64,000 nt of DNA from Branchiostoma floridae (lineage: Eukaryota > Chordata > Leptocardii > Amphioxiformes > Branchiostomatidae): the NCBI RefSeq assembly GCF_000003815.2, contig NC_049979.1, positions 19,773,201 through 19,837,200 of the forward strand. Direction: 5' to 3'. This document shows positions 35,381 through 47,600 of the stretch, in pieces. The notes under the pieces are model-generated. The model saw only the letters and a program-made list of their open reading frames with translations, made no database searches and had not been told where the DNA came from. A program made the translations under genes and the position numbers. Each line of letters opens with the position of its first letter. The first letter of the stretch is position 1.

Positions 35381-38336
35381 TTAGTCGTTTAGAGGCCTCT
35401 CCTCCAAAGCTTTCTTTAGTTTCAACCAATCGTAAGAGCCGATTGCATCACGTGACACATCCACATACGTGATGATGCGGATTGAAGCTGGTACGTTACA
35501 TTTCTCGAGCATGATGGGAATGACGCAACCTCTCTTGCTTTCCAAACTTTCCGCCAGGGCTTGGTTTGTCTCGTACTTACACCACTCACTGGTCACGAAG
35601 TTTGGTGTGAGGATCAGCAGGGTCTTGTAGCTGTTCTTGATGCTGTGAACGATGTTGTCCGGCACATACCTCCCTAATGCAAAGTCTCGGTCAGCTACAC
35701 AACCTGGAAAACATAGAGATCTTATTTTATAAACAATGTTTACAATGTAAAAATATCAGGCGTTGTGAAATTGATCGCTGTGCAAATAATAACCCAACTA
35801 CACACCAACACACGCACAGAGCGATAAAGTACTGCTCATCGGTTTAAAATAAGAGCCTTTGAATGTTTGTGCCACATAACACTAGCTTTTAAGCACTTAA
35901 TTTCTAAGAACTTAAACGCTGTATATATGAGTTGAACGAATTTACAACACTTTATGTATAGTCAACGCTGTGGAGGTCGAAGTGCTATTCACAATCTATT
36001 CGTGGATTATCGGCGAACAATGATGTATCGCAATATTAGCTTTTCCCACGCCCGTGTATCAGCCACCGACAATAAGGCCTTATGTCAATTGCACCCTTGG
36101 ACCAACTCCTAGTATTTGCTTGCTGTGATAAAAGGGACCTATGCATGGCATTGACCAGGCACTTTGGTCTGCCTCTTAGGCACACAAAAAAAGACGACAT
36201 GAATATCATGCAATATGGTAACGTTACTCCTTCAATAAACTGTTAAACTGTGAAATTCAGACACACACTTCACTATATATTAACCGGATAAATGCAAATA
36301 TTTTGAACGACTATAGAGAAATAGCGTGTTTGGTTATTACACTACTTTACAATAGAACCATGTCTACTTATTATTTCTACAGTAGACAAACCTTTAAATC
36401 GATATTCCCCCTCCAGTGCAGGTAGAAGTGCGTAGTTCACCCAGTCGGCGTCTTTGCTGCTGTGTGACACGAAGAAGTCGTACTGGAACTCATGGCCATG
36501 TCGGGGTTTCTCTACTGCCATTGGGAGGTTCACGTGAACGTTTGACTTGGACCGTGTGGAGGACGTGTCATCCGCTCCAGATGCTCTCTCATCATCTACT
36601 TCTGGAAGTCTGCTTCTCATAGTCGCTGCCGTACTGCGGTATCTTAGGTTGTTGTGCCGTTGAAAACAATCAAGACAAATCTTGGCAAGCACGTATTTGT
36701 CATGGTCAATGAGATACTGGCATACTTGTATCATCTGGCCACCGAACTTGAAGACGCAACCTTGAAGAGCTTGTTTGATGTTTGGGTACCGGTACCTCTT
36801 GTAGCCTTCGTTGATCCAGAAAGCCAGTTCGGCGATGTAATGCTCTCTGCGGTCTGATCTAAAAAGTTCCAGTAGGTTCCTCAGCACGCCAGCAAGGTTC
36901 CCGGTGAAGGTAGAATTATCGTTCTCAACGGCACGCTTATACGACTCTGCTGCCATTTCGTGCTCTCCTGCAACTTGAAGACTCAGACCTCTGGCTGCAT
37001 GTATCCTGGGATTGGCGAAGCCGTCTTCTAACTGCAGTGCCATGGCAAAGTTGTCAAGTGCATCACCTAGTTCATCCATGTCCTCAACGTTTCCTGTTAC
37101 AGGATGAACGGCAAGCCTGTGACAGACTTTACCAACGTGGTAGATATTGAATGGCGTCAGTACGCCCTTACAGGATGCAACTGCGTCTTGTTTGGCCATT
37201 AGGAGTAATTCTTTTGAGGGTAATGCCGCTGGATTTGGAGCTTCTTTGCGCTTTTGGTCGTACTCGAGCATACTAACTTGCGACCTATCGTAATATGCAA
37301 ACCAATTACTTGTACAGTCAGGCATTATCTCTATCGATTGATTCAACATCTGTCGAGCTTTGTTGAACATGTTAACTCGCATGTAGCTCCTCCCAAATCT
37401 CCGGTAGATCTCACTGTCATTTGGGTTGATTTCCAGTGCCTTTACGAAGCAACCGAACTGGAGCCCTTCTGTCCGGGGATTTCTTCTTGAATGTAGCGGG
37501 GAGATTTATACCTTTTGAATGTCGCTCTGCACTTATTCTCNNNNNNNNNNNNNNNNNNNNNNNNNNNNNNNNNNNNNNNNNNNNNNNNNNNNNNNNNNNN
37601 NNNNNNNNNNNNNNNNNNNNNNNNNNNNNNNNNNNNNNNNCCGACTAACAGCACAACTAGGATTCATCTTAGTTACCTCTATCAGAAGTCTTTGTGCTTC
37701 AAGTAGCCCCTCCTTCCTGTCGTCTTCCGTCAATGGTGTTTTATCCTGCCTGTCATTTCGTACCTGATCGAAGCGCCAGTAACAGATACTCAGGTAATAT
37801 TTCCAAACAAGACACTCTTCTTCGGTCAAAGCATTAGTGTTACACACCAAGCTTAAGGCTGTTTCCAAGAGACTGATCGCTTGTCCTACCTTCGAAACCA
37901 TATCTTTGCTGTCGTCCCTTATATCAAATGTAAGAGCATACGCTTGTTCCGCAAAACAGCGAGCGTTTCTTGCCTTGGCAGCATCGGATTCGTCCGACAA
38001 CAGTCCCTGCAGTTGATCCCTACACGCCATCTCATCCTTCGCTCTCATCAGTCGGCCATAGATGAACTGTTTGTTGGCGATAGCGTTCAGGTTGCTTGTA
38101 TCCTTTTCAGTGAGTTTCTCCAATAGTTTACGTGCCTCACCTTGCCCACGTTCTATGCGGAAAGCAAAAATGCTCAGTAGGTTGGTCATAGCATTCTCCA
38201 TCGGCCCCTTTTCCCGTTCCATCCTTTCCTTGAGATCGTCATACCACGGCGTAACATCCTTCGTGTCCTTGATGAACAAGTCAAGGTGAAAGAAGCCAGG
38301 TTTGGGAACTGTAGGAAGAAGCCCACCGGCAGCCAT
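35381..38336 (-). CDS. TPR-TIR protein, copy 1 (interrupted by gap and an apparent frameshift)
   Basis: Two exons: 38336-36392 and 35703-35381, joined in phase 1 inside the TIR domain. The N-terminus MAAGGLLPTVPKPGFFHLDL leads into helical TPR-like repeats reminiscent of IFIT proteins (e.g. AESYKRAVENDNSTF). A C-terminal TIR domain starts at YDFFVSHSSKDADWV and continues with KTLLILTPNFVTSEWCKYE. The BB-loop segment reads DRDFALG, lacking the usual Pro-Gly. A 100-N gap (37541-37640) replaces what the paralogue predicts to be 39 bp. Near 37471-37480 the frame shifts by one missing base relative to the paralogue. Whether this is an assembly error at a contig end or a real lesion cannot be told. 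Role inferred: innate immune signalling adaptor. Confidence 0.85.
37541..37640. other. Assembly gap (100 N) inside TPR-TIR copy 1
   Basis: The neighbouring paralogue has 39 bp between the codons that flank this gap, so the true missing sequence is probably much shorter than 100 nt. Confidence 1.
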
Positions 38337-39723
38337 TTTTCAGGTGTTCGGACTTTGTCTCCACTCAGATTCAACAATCAAACAGATAGCAAACACTCCT
38401 GGGGACATAAGAATAAAACCTTTCTTCAGAATAATTGTGCGACTTCGTTGTTACTGTGAATGCAGGTATTTTCTCTCCGACGGTCATTAGTATAAAGGCT
38501 CACTCAAAGTACCATGGGCCTGGGCAATAGACGCACCACGACCATGCCCGTGGAGCCACTCCTTAGTTTCACAGTGTAAATCATTAACTACATGTATTGC
38601 AATCATAGTACGTTTATAACACTGTCACATCATTCTTACGTATACTTTGGAAATGTAGTCAAGACTATAGCTTGTTGGATCTGGAGCATGGACATGATGA
38701 AAAGAAGGAAATGATAAACAGGACGGGAAAATAATATATATGATGGCATTTTTGTGATTTGCTCAGATCTCAGAAAAACAAAGCTCAAGTGTCTAATACC
38801 GTTTCTACAATTCTAGGTTCAAGACATGCGTTCAAACATTGCATCTGACGGTACTTCTCTAAACATCTAAATGCTACTCACCAAAAGCCGTCCGACAACT
38901 GTCGTTCGAATTCGGGTCTGCGGTTTGGTTCAGTCCCGACAACGTCATCCAAAAACATGTGACTACCTGAGCAAACTGTGAAACTGTGACGTCATTGCTG
39001 TAGTCTCTCATGGCCCACGCCATGGGTGATTACACTCAGAGAGGTTAGCGGGGGACTACCAATCAAATTTCCCATTTTATCTGCAGAACTTGAAACCGGC
39101 TGCACATATGACAAGGCAACAGGACAATCGTTAATGGTGGAGGCTATTGAAGCCATTGCCTTTTCTAGACAACGTTTTCACTAATGTGAGAATCATCCTC
39201 TTAATATATATATTCTCTATCGACATGGCCATGTCGAAAAGACAGCCAAGACATTGTCATATAACGATACGGTCAACGGACTTTGTTTAGATAACGGAAT
39301 AAAAAGCTGAACAAAGGTCCTATATAGTGCTGACAGTCCAATATTTGAAGCTTTGTTCTCAGTGAGGTACGACATGGAACCGAGTCAAAGGCGGAAAGTA
39401 CAGAAATGCTGTTGCACGTGACCAGCATGAATGCCATTTGACACAGCTAGCTTATTGTTCATCGCTATGTATATGTAAACCCGTAAACATCCTGCACACG
39501 TACAACTGTCTCTACAAACGTGTCTACAGCCGTCGAGCAAAACTATATTTGTCATGATTTTCTAAGTAAATGTCATGTCACTGAAAAATGGTGTAACCCA
39601 GCTAATTAGAAAGCGAATAGCAAGTAACTCCGTATCCGGCACCCAAGTTCACGAGGTTGCTCCTTGTATTTCTACATAATTTGCGTGCGGACACGGTTCA
39701 ATAGAAATCTAGTCTGGACAAAT
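38337..39723. promoter_or_regulatory. Divergent promoter interval between TPR-TIR paralogues
   Basis: 1387 bp separate the two start codons of the head-to-head paralogues. The stretch has no coding potential. Shared regulation is plausible but not shown; no interferon-type or NF-kB element was confidently identified. Confidence 0.5.
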
Positions 39724-42700
39724 ATGGCTGCCGGTGGACTGCTTTCCCCTGTGCTCACACCTGGCTTCTTTCACCTTGACCTGTTCATCAAAGACACAAC
39801 GGATGTTTCTCAGAGGTACAAAGAGCTCAAGGCAAGACTGGACCTGGAAAAAGGGCCGATGGAAAGTGCCCTTACAAACCTTTTGAGTGTTTCTGCGTTC
39901 TACAAACGACGCGATCAAAATGACGCCATAGACGTCATAGAGGACTTACTAGAAGGCCTCACCAAAAAGGACGAGAACAATCTGAACGCCATCGCCAACA
40001 AACAGTTCATATATGGTCAACTGATGAGAACGAAGGAGGAGATGGTGTGTAAGAATCGACTGCAGGAACTGTTGTCAGACGAATCCGATGCTGCCACAGC
40101 AAGAAATGCTCGCTGTTTTGCGGAGCAAGGCTACGCGCTGGCATTTGTAAGAGACGACAGCAAAGACACGGCTTCGAAGATAAGACAAGCGATCAGCCTC
40201 TTCAGAACAGCCCAAAGTTTGGTGAGTAACGTTGGCATAGATGCTGTGAGTGAAGAAGAGCGTCTTGTTTGGAAACACCACCTGGGGATAGCCTACTGGC
40301 GACTCGATGATCTCCGTGTACACGCAGAAAACAAGGCGACATCGTCTCACATGAATGACGACAGGAAGGAAGGGTTACTTGAAGCACAACGACTGTTCAT
40401 AGAAGTAACCAAAATGGATCTAAGTTGGAAACACAGTCGGTTCTACATCGCACGAGCATGGGGTATGTTGGGAACTCTTGAGCACAAGTGCAGAGTAAAA
40501 TGCGAACAGTATCAATCCCCTGACTATCTTGTCAAGCAGATTCCCCAGACCGAAGGTCCAGGGCTGGAGTGGGGTTGCTACAAAAAAGCACTGGAAATCA
40601 ACCCAACTGATTATAAGGTGTACAGGAGGTTTGGACAGAGCTACAGTCGTGAACAGCTGTATGAAAACGCTCGACAAATGCTGGACATATCGATAAACAT
40701 AATGCCTGAAAAGACAAGTAATTGGTTTGCATATTACAGTAGGTCCCTCGTAAACTTGTTTGAGTACAATCAGCTGATACGCCGGTGGCGCAGGGTAGGG
40801 TCCCCAATCCCAGAAAAACAGTTACTGCAGCGAGCCAAAGTAGACGCCATTACATCTTGCGAGGGGGTAAGGACAAATTTCAACACTTTCCTCCTAGGAA
40901 AAGTATGTCACAGGCTTGCAATTCATCCGGCAAACGAAGTTGTGGACATGGATGAATTAGAGAATTCACTTGACAACTTCGCCAAAGCACTACAGTTAGA
41001 GGACGGATACACCGACCACAAGATACATGCAGCCAGAGCATGGAGTCTTGAGGTTGCGGGAGAACACGAAAAGGCGGCAGAGTCGTACAAGCGTGCGGTT
41101 GAAAGCGACGAACCTACCTATCACTATAACCTAAATGGGGTACTTAGAAGCCTAATGGTACTCCATGAATCAGACCACTGTCACAAGGGGCATTACATGG
41201 CCGAACTAGCCTTCTGGATCAACGAAGGCTACAAAAAGTACGAAGATATCAGACGCTCCCTTCGCTATTGCGTCTCCAAGTTTGGAAGTCAGATGATACA
41301 AGTATGTCGGCATCTTATTGATGATGGCAATTTCCAGCTGGCTAGGATCTGCCTCCGATGTTTCAAACAGGAAGATGACATTGAAAGCTACACAGCCGCA
41401 ACGTTGTTGCTATCAGAAATTCTCGAAGATGATGAACATGGAGCATCTGGTGCTGTCGGCAAGTCGACAAGTCAATCCGAGCACGGAGTCTCCAGCAAGG
41501 CAGCCCCAGTAAGAGTAGAGAATCCGCGTGAAGATCAAAAGTTCCATTATGACTTCTTCGTGCTACACAGCGGCGAGGACGCCGGTTGGGTGAACTATGT
41601 CCTTGTACCAGCGTTGGAGGTGGACTGGGAATTCAAAGGTGTGTAGTAATCCTTGCCTTGTAATATTAGCGTTTCACTTAATGTTAGGGTATTTCTTTAT
41701 ATATGATTATTGTAAAGAACCCCCAGGACTATTAGTTCCTTTGATCAACATGTGTGTTTAAGACTGTTTTGGGGGTAGGCTATACAACATGGCATTTGCA
41801 TATGGACTTTTGACAGTATTATATCTATCTGATGTGGATGTACAAATTTAGGCAGTAAACCATTTTAAAAAATCTATTCATTTAGCATACATTATGTACT
41901 TTCTCTAGCTAGCTAAGACATGGTCTCAATGGACTGTTGACGTAAGGCGCTATGGCCAGTGACTGGTCGTTAATTGAATCTTGCGAAAAGCTTGGAAAGT
42001 CTAGCCCCATATCGAGAAAGACTGATTGAAAACAACCAGACTTATCTGATACCTGGTAAACACCCTGTCGGAATCTGTTGCCAATACTACGTGACCTGTC
42101 GCCGCCTCAGCTGTGGCACAAATAAAGAAAAATTACAGGTCAATCTATAATGAATGGGCGGAGGGAATCCTCTAGTGAACAGGTTAAAACGTTAACATTT
42201 ACACGCTCTCATTGGCAAATAAAACAACAAACTGCTATCTGTGCAAAATTATGCTTGTGTCTGCCGCTTTATTATATGATTCTTCCACATCTGTTTGTAC
42301 TGAACTCCATATCGACCTAGGAGAAAGAAATTGCGTTCTTGGTGTTGTTTTCTTTCACCGCTGTTCCACGGCTGTGTACGGTGGACGAGTTCACGAAAAA
42401 CACATACACTTTATATGTGTCGCCAAACCTAGTGCTTGGAGACTACATTTGCGAAAAGCTAGAGCAAATATAGCCCATATAGATTACATGTATATCTCTG
42501 ATTTTTTTATATAGTTCTGCTAAGTGTGCTATTTCTATAGTCTGATCTCTCTGTCTCTGAAGGTTAGACTGAGCTCGGCTCAGTGATGTCAACACCAACA
42601 GTGTAAACATTCTTTCTAATGTTTACTGTCAATACCATATCCCAGGTTGTGTAGCTGACCGAGAATTTGTACCCGGGAAGAGCGTGTTCGACAACATCAT

Positions 42701-43007
42701 CTACAGCATCGAGAATAGCTACAAGACCCTGCTGATCCTCACACCAAACTTCGTGACCAGTGAGTCGTGTAAGTACGAGACAGAACAGGCCTTGATGGAA
42801 AGTCTCAAGTCCAAGTCCGGGCGAGTCATTCCCATCATGCTCCACGAGTGTGACGTACCCGCTTCAGTCACGCACCTGGATGCGTCACGTGCTATCGGCT
42901 GTTACGATTGGTTGAAACTGAAGGAAGCTTTGGAGAAGAGCCCTCCAACAGAGGCAGACCAAGAGGAACAAATCGTTGGAAGCCTCCAAGACATGACATT
43001 GAAATGA
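39724..43007 (+). CDS. TPR-TIR protein, copy 2, intact
   Basis: Exons 39724-41638 and 42646-43007, joined in phase 1; 758 aa. The start MAAGGLLSPVLTPGFFHLDL matches the paralogue's start and has A at -3 and G at +4. Residues ~1-590 are helical TPR-like repeats (e.g. AWSLEVAGEHEKAAESYKRA). The TIR domain runs from ~609 (YDFFVLHSGEDAGWV) through CVADREFVPGKSVFDNIIYS and NFVTSESCKYETEQAL to ~735. BB-loop Pro-Gly is retained, but box 1 reads LHSGEDAG and the Trp before Cys is Ser, unlike copy 1. The intron splits the TIR domain at the same codon in both copies. TIR genes with TPR or other partner domains are expanded in amphioxus; signalling or NADase activity is not established here. Confidence 0.9.
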
Positions 43008-44634
43008 GTAGCGGTTGCATTGTCCTGCCTACTCAAGTGACTATACGTGGAGCATTATGTTACAAGGGTTGCAGTCAATAGTAGCTTTAGCAGACACTGT
43101 GATTCCCAATTGCAAAATGTAATAGGTATAACATCAACTCTCATAATTCCACCGGATGCCACAATACCGGCATATGAGAGAAAATACATGAATTTAAAGT
43201 GATTTGTACCAATGCAGCACCAGTAATCCAGATGTATATACACGTCAGATATATGACCTCTATGATATTTTTTATTTGGCGGTATCAAGCCTCCAGGACC
43301 TAATGTTCAATGTGACAATACCAATTAGAAACAGATCAATGGAAAGTTGAAATCATAATCAAAGTTACAATACCGGGTGGTTTTGGCGCTTGAATTAGAT
43401 TGTTCATTCCAGTTTATTCCATTTTAACACTGATGCATATACGCTTTGTAACATACTAAGCATTATACATAAGCAGACATGCATTTCAAATACATTTTGT
43501 AAAATAACTTTGTAGAATTGACAGACTTTCTTTACATTTTATCTAATGTTTTAACGTTTGTCCAATTGTTAATGTAAACCTGTGGATTTTAGAACAACAT
43601 AGATACACGGTTATGCATTTATGGCGTAAATTTTCATTGAAAATTTTTGTTTTCATTATCACTAGTATTTTGTACGTGCCGTATGTCAGTTATTTATTAC
43701 TTTTAGGTCTGATTTTGCTAATGCATAATGCGGTTGCCCCTTTGCTACTAAGCCACTGAAAGGAATGTGATTGTTTTTCAGTTTTTTGCTTCTCTCATAT
43801 TCATGATCCTTTTTAGACTTATCTTGATATTGATAAATAAGTAAATATACATCAGGACACGTTTGCTATTCATATAGTACAAACCGGCGCCATGATATTT
43901 CATGCAGCACTGAAGAACATGTACCACGGCTTTGCACAAGGAATCACCACATTTGTGACGAATTGATTTTCATTCTGAGATTGATAAAGTGGATTTAATG
44001 AAATATGGTCGATATTTTATATCAATATCAATTTATGACAACAACAGCAACGCTAACTTGGCCTAACAGAAAAGGCTTGCTATCAAATTGTGATAACTCA
44101 TCCACATGACTTGAAACAATTACGAGAATTTAAGAAAAAAGTTTGAAAGATTCAAGGCTTTAACTTGACTTGGCCAACGGTAAGTTACATGAAATATTCA
44201 AAGAGAAGTATATCATCAGCTTAATTCATCATATCATTTTTAACCTCCTTGATCATATTCAACATTTAACGTTATGGTTGCTCAGCCGAAAGTGGACGAG
44301 TCTATTATTGATGTTGTAAACAATTTATTTACACTAAATGTTTCAATCAAAATTTTATTAACCGCGAACTATGATTTATCTATCCATTGTCATCAAAATG
44401 ACTACTAGTAGTTTGTCGATTAAAAAAAAAAGGAATATGTCAAAGAAAGCCTCACCCCTCAAGATGTAGTGGTACATGCTGACTTCCGGGTTAGAGGTCA
44501 AATTTGCACCAGTTCCCGCCTCCTGAACTTGCATGCACCAAGTTACATTGTGCTCAATGTTAGCAGCGTGTTCACAAGTACGTGACTTAATAGAGCATCC
44601 ATTGTTTCTAGCGACATCAACTATTAACTGAACC
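43008..44634. other. Intergenic, no gene seen
   Basis: AT-rich sequence between TPR-TIR copy 2 and FKBP3, holding the 3' UTR of the first and the promoter of the second. No repeat or coding signal was recognised. Confidence 0.5.
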
Positions 44635-47600
44635 ATGGGAGAACCAGAAAGGATATGGACCGAGGAGCAATTGCTGTCGGACGATGTCGGCAAGAAAGAT
44701 CTGATCAAATTTCTGCAGGACCATGCTTCCAAGGAGGTGAAAAATATTTTAAACCGTCATAGGCATGAGTCCTGAATTGCTTTGCAAACACGATATCCTT
44801 GCAAATTATGCATATATTTATGATAGTCATCCTTATGCATCATGCTAGAAATACGTGCAGTATTTGCCATAAATTATTTTTCGTTGCGCACGAATTTTCG
44901 TTGTGCGCCAATATTTTGATTCTAGAATTCGTATTGGATCGGAAATTTTTGGTGCAATGCAGCTGCAAATGTACTAAATCACAGTGCACAAATGTTTTTC
45001 TGCAGTTCCTTGCAAGCCACAAGCTGTTGGGCAGCGCCAAGAACGTTGCCAAGACGAGTAAGAAGGAAAACCTGGTGGAGTCCTACAATCAGATGTTTGA
45101 CACCAAGGTAAGATGGGCGTGAACATGGAGGGCTAAATCATAAATTCTCAGGGCCAGACATAATTTGAATAATAATGGCTGGAGGTGTTGATCAATATGC
45201 TGACTTATTTGCATCATTTCTTTTTAAGTATAGGTTGTTTGTCATGTGGGTTTATGTATTTGTACTCAATTTGGTAAAAGTGAACAGGTGCAGATGATAA
45301 AAAAATACTTGCTCAAAATAATGGGAACATAATTACTAACAGTTATATATGGCCTCCTTTGGTCAATATTGACCATGGTAAAATCTTAATTGATATCAGC
45401 CTTACAGCATCGGCTGTGGCTAAACAGTCCTATACGAGAATAAAAGTCTCTGCCACGTATGGCACATCTAACATTACTAGCATGTAACATGAAGTTATAT
45501 TCAAATAACGTTACACGTACAAACCTGCATACAGTTCAACTTCAGAATTAGAGTCTGCTCAAGCAAGTTCAAGTAAATGATATTTATTTCAAAGATATTT
45601 CAAAATTAAGGGCCTAACCCTACACCACTTCTTCTCAAGTCCAAGGGCTATCCACTATTGAACTTTGAAGTAGGGAAGATTTCTTAGATTACCTCTAGAC
45701 TATCTACCAGTTAGATTTACATTGTTATATTGTTTTTGCATAGGATACAGTAGGGGGCCGGTACAAAACAGTTTTTCTTGTTGGACCAGTCCAGAAAAAA
45801 CGGACCTAAAAATATCAGTGGACCGGATGTCGAAAATGAACAGATTATATCGGCAGGCGTTCACTTGTATTGGGGCTTACAGGTCCAACAAAAGAACAAG
45901 AGCGAAGTAGAGGAGAGTTTCTACGGTCAAACTTGGGCTAAAACAGAGGCAGTTAGTGTTGAACATGAAGATAGAATTTTGAAACTACACCAAACAGAAT
46001 CCTTTGTAGCGAAATGGACCATTCATAAGTCTTCACAGATAATTAGGTCCAGGTTCATGTCCGGACCTGTACCTGATCCTCTGAACCTGAAGCGTACCTG
46101 GACCTGAATTTTTTGTACTGGTACCCACCCCTATGTACGTATGTATTTCAGGCATTCAAAGATGCTGCACAGGACAAGGAGTTTGACGACATGACAGCAA
46201 AGGCTAAAGAACTCAAGATGACTGAGAAGCCACAAGAAGAAGAGGAGGAAGTGGTATGGGTTATACCATGAATGTATCAGATGTATTGGATTTGAATATT
46301 TGAAGCTGTGCGAAATGTGCTTTTATGTGTTAGATCGATCTTATGGCCTCAGCGCTTTTGGGGTTCAGCCAAGAAGGCACCAGGAAAGAAATGCCCCTTA
46401 CTGTATCTGGCAATTGTGGATTTTGTTGTATAATAGTTATTATAAAATCATGGAATTTTCTGTAACACTTCCTGAATCCTTAGATAATGACAATCACACA
46501 TTATTGTTTCCTTTTATTTACTGGCAAGGTGGGAGGTATTTAATTCATTACTAGTTGGTTCTTACAAGTTTGTAGTAATGTATGGTACAGATGTTTCAAA
46601 TGAAAGCTCTTCTGTATGGGTAGAAAAATATTGTAACTGCGTTTGTGTAGTTGATGCTTGATCCAACTAACAGCACCAAGAAAAATCACAATGCAAATTT
46701 TCAACTTCTTCAAATATCAGAATCTCTCACCTTTGAGTCGAAAGTGCCAAAAGCTCTAATGTCTTATGGCCTCCTTGACACCCCTCAGAAACAACCCAGT
46801 TTTTGTTTTTCTTTGTACATGTGTTCTTTCCTTTAGGGTGAGCCCGCTGGTCAGAGCGACATGGAAGCGTGGTGTGAAGACTAGCTGACTGCTGCCTACC
46901 CCTGTGTCAGGGATCCCAGCAGCAGTGTTATCAAATACTGGATACTACTACTCTTTCCTTTGCAGGCTGCGGAGGCCCCCAAGTACACCAAACAGACACT
47001 GAAGAAGGGTGATGGGAAGAACTTCCCCAGTAAGGGAGACCTGGTGTCCTGCTGGTACAAGGGCATGCTGGAGGATGGGACTGTGTTCGACACCAACATC
47101 TCCGATGGTTAGGAAAAAATGTCTCTCTATCTTCTTTAGCTCCCAGGAAACTAAGGTTGACAGTTATTGGCTGGTTGGTTTGTCTTGACGTGTATGCCCA
47201 AGAAGAGGCAAGAACAAGCACAGTTTCTGGCCACTGGACATGGGTACACATTTTGCCTTTATCATTTTTTAATTGGTACAGATCCTGTGCAAGATCTGAA
47301 GTGTGCACATTCTATAGATTACAGCTTTTGTGTAAGAGACAGCACTTAATGTTTGCATACATGTACATGTACTTTGTGAACAATTGTTAATGGCAAAAAC
47401 ATATCTTACAGGGAGCAAGAAGAAGAAGGCCACTCCCCTGAAGTTCAAGGTTGGAACTGGCAGAGTTATCAGAGGGGTGAGTCTTAGGGACTTCTTCTAA
47501 AGTACTTAATAACTCCGTTCATTCAGAGTCAGACATGTCCAACAAGGTCTCCATCCTTTGTGTTATGCATTGAATTGGTTTGCCTTCATATATGAAATAC

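Noticed and set aside
39664-39723. N-terminal extension of TPR-TIR copy 2
   Set aside because: It depends on a non-ATG start, and the paralogue begins at the equivalent of MAAGGLL.
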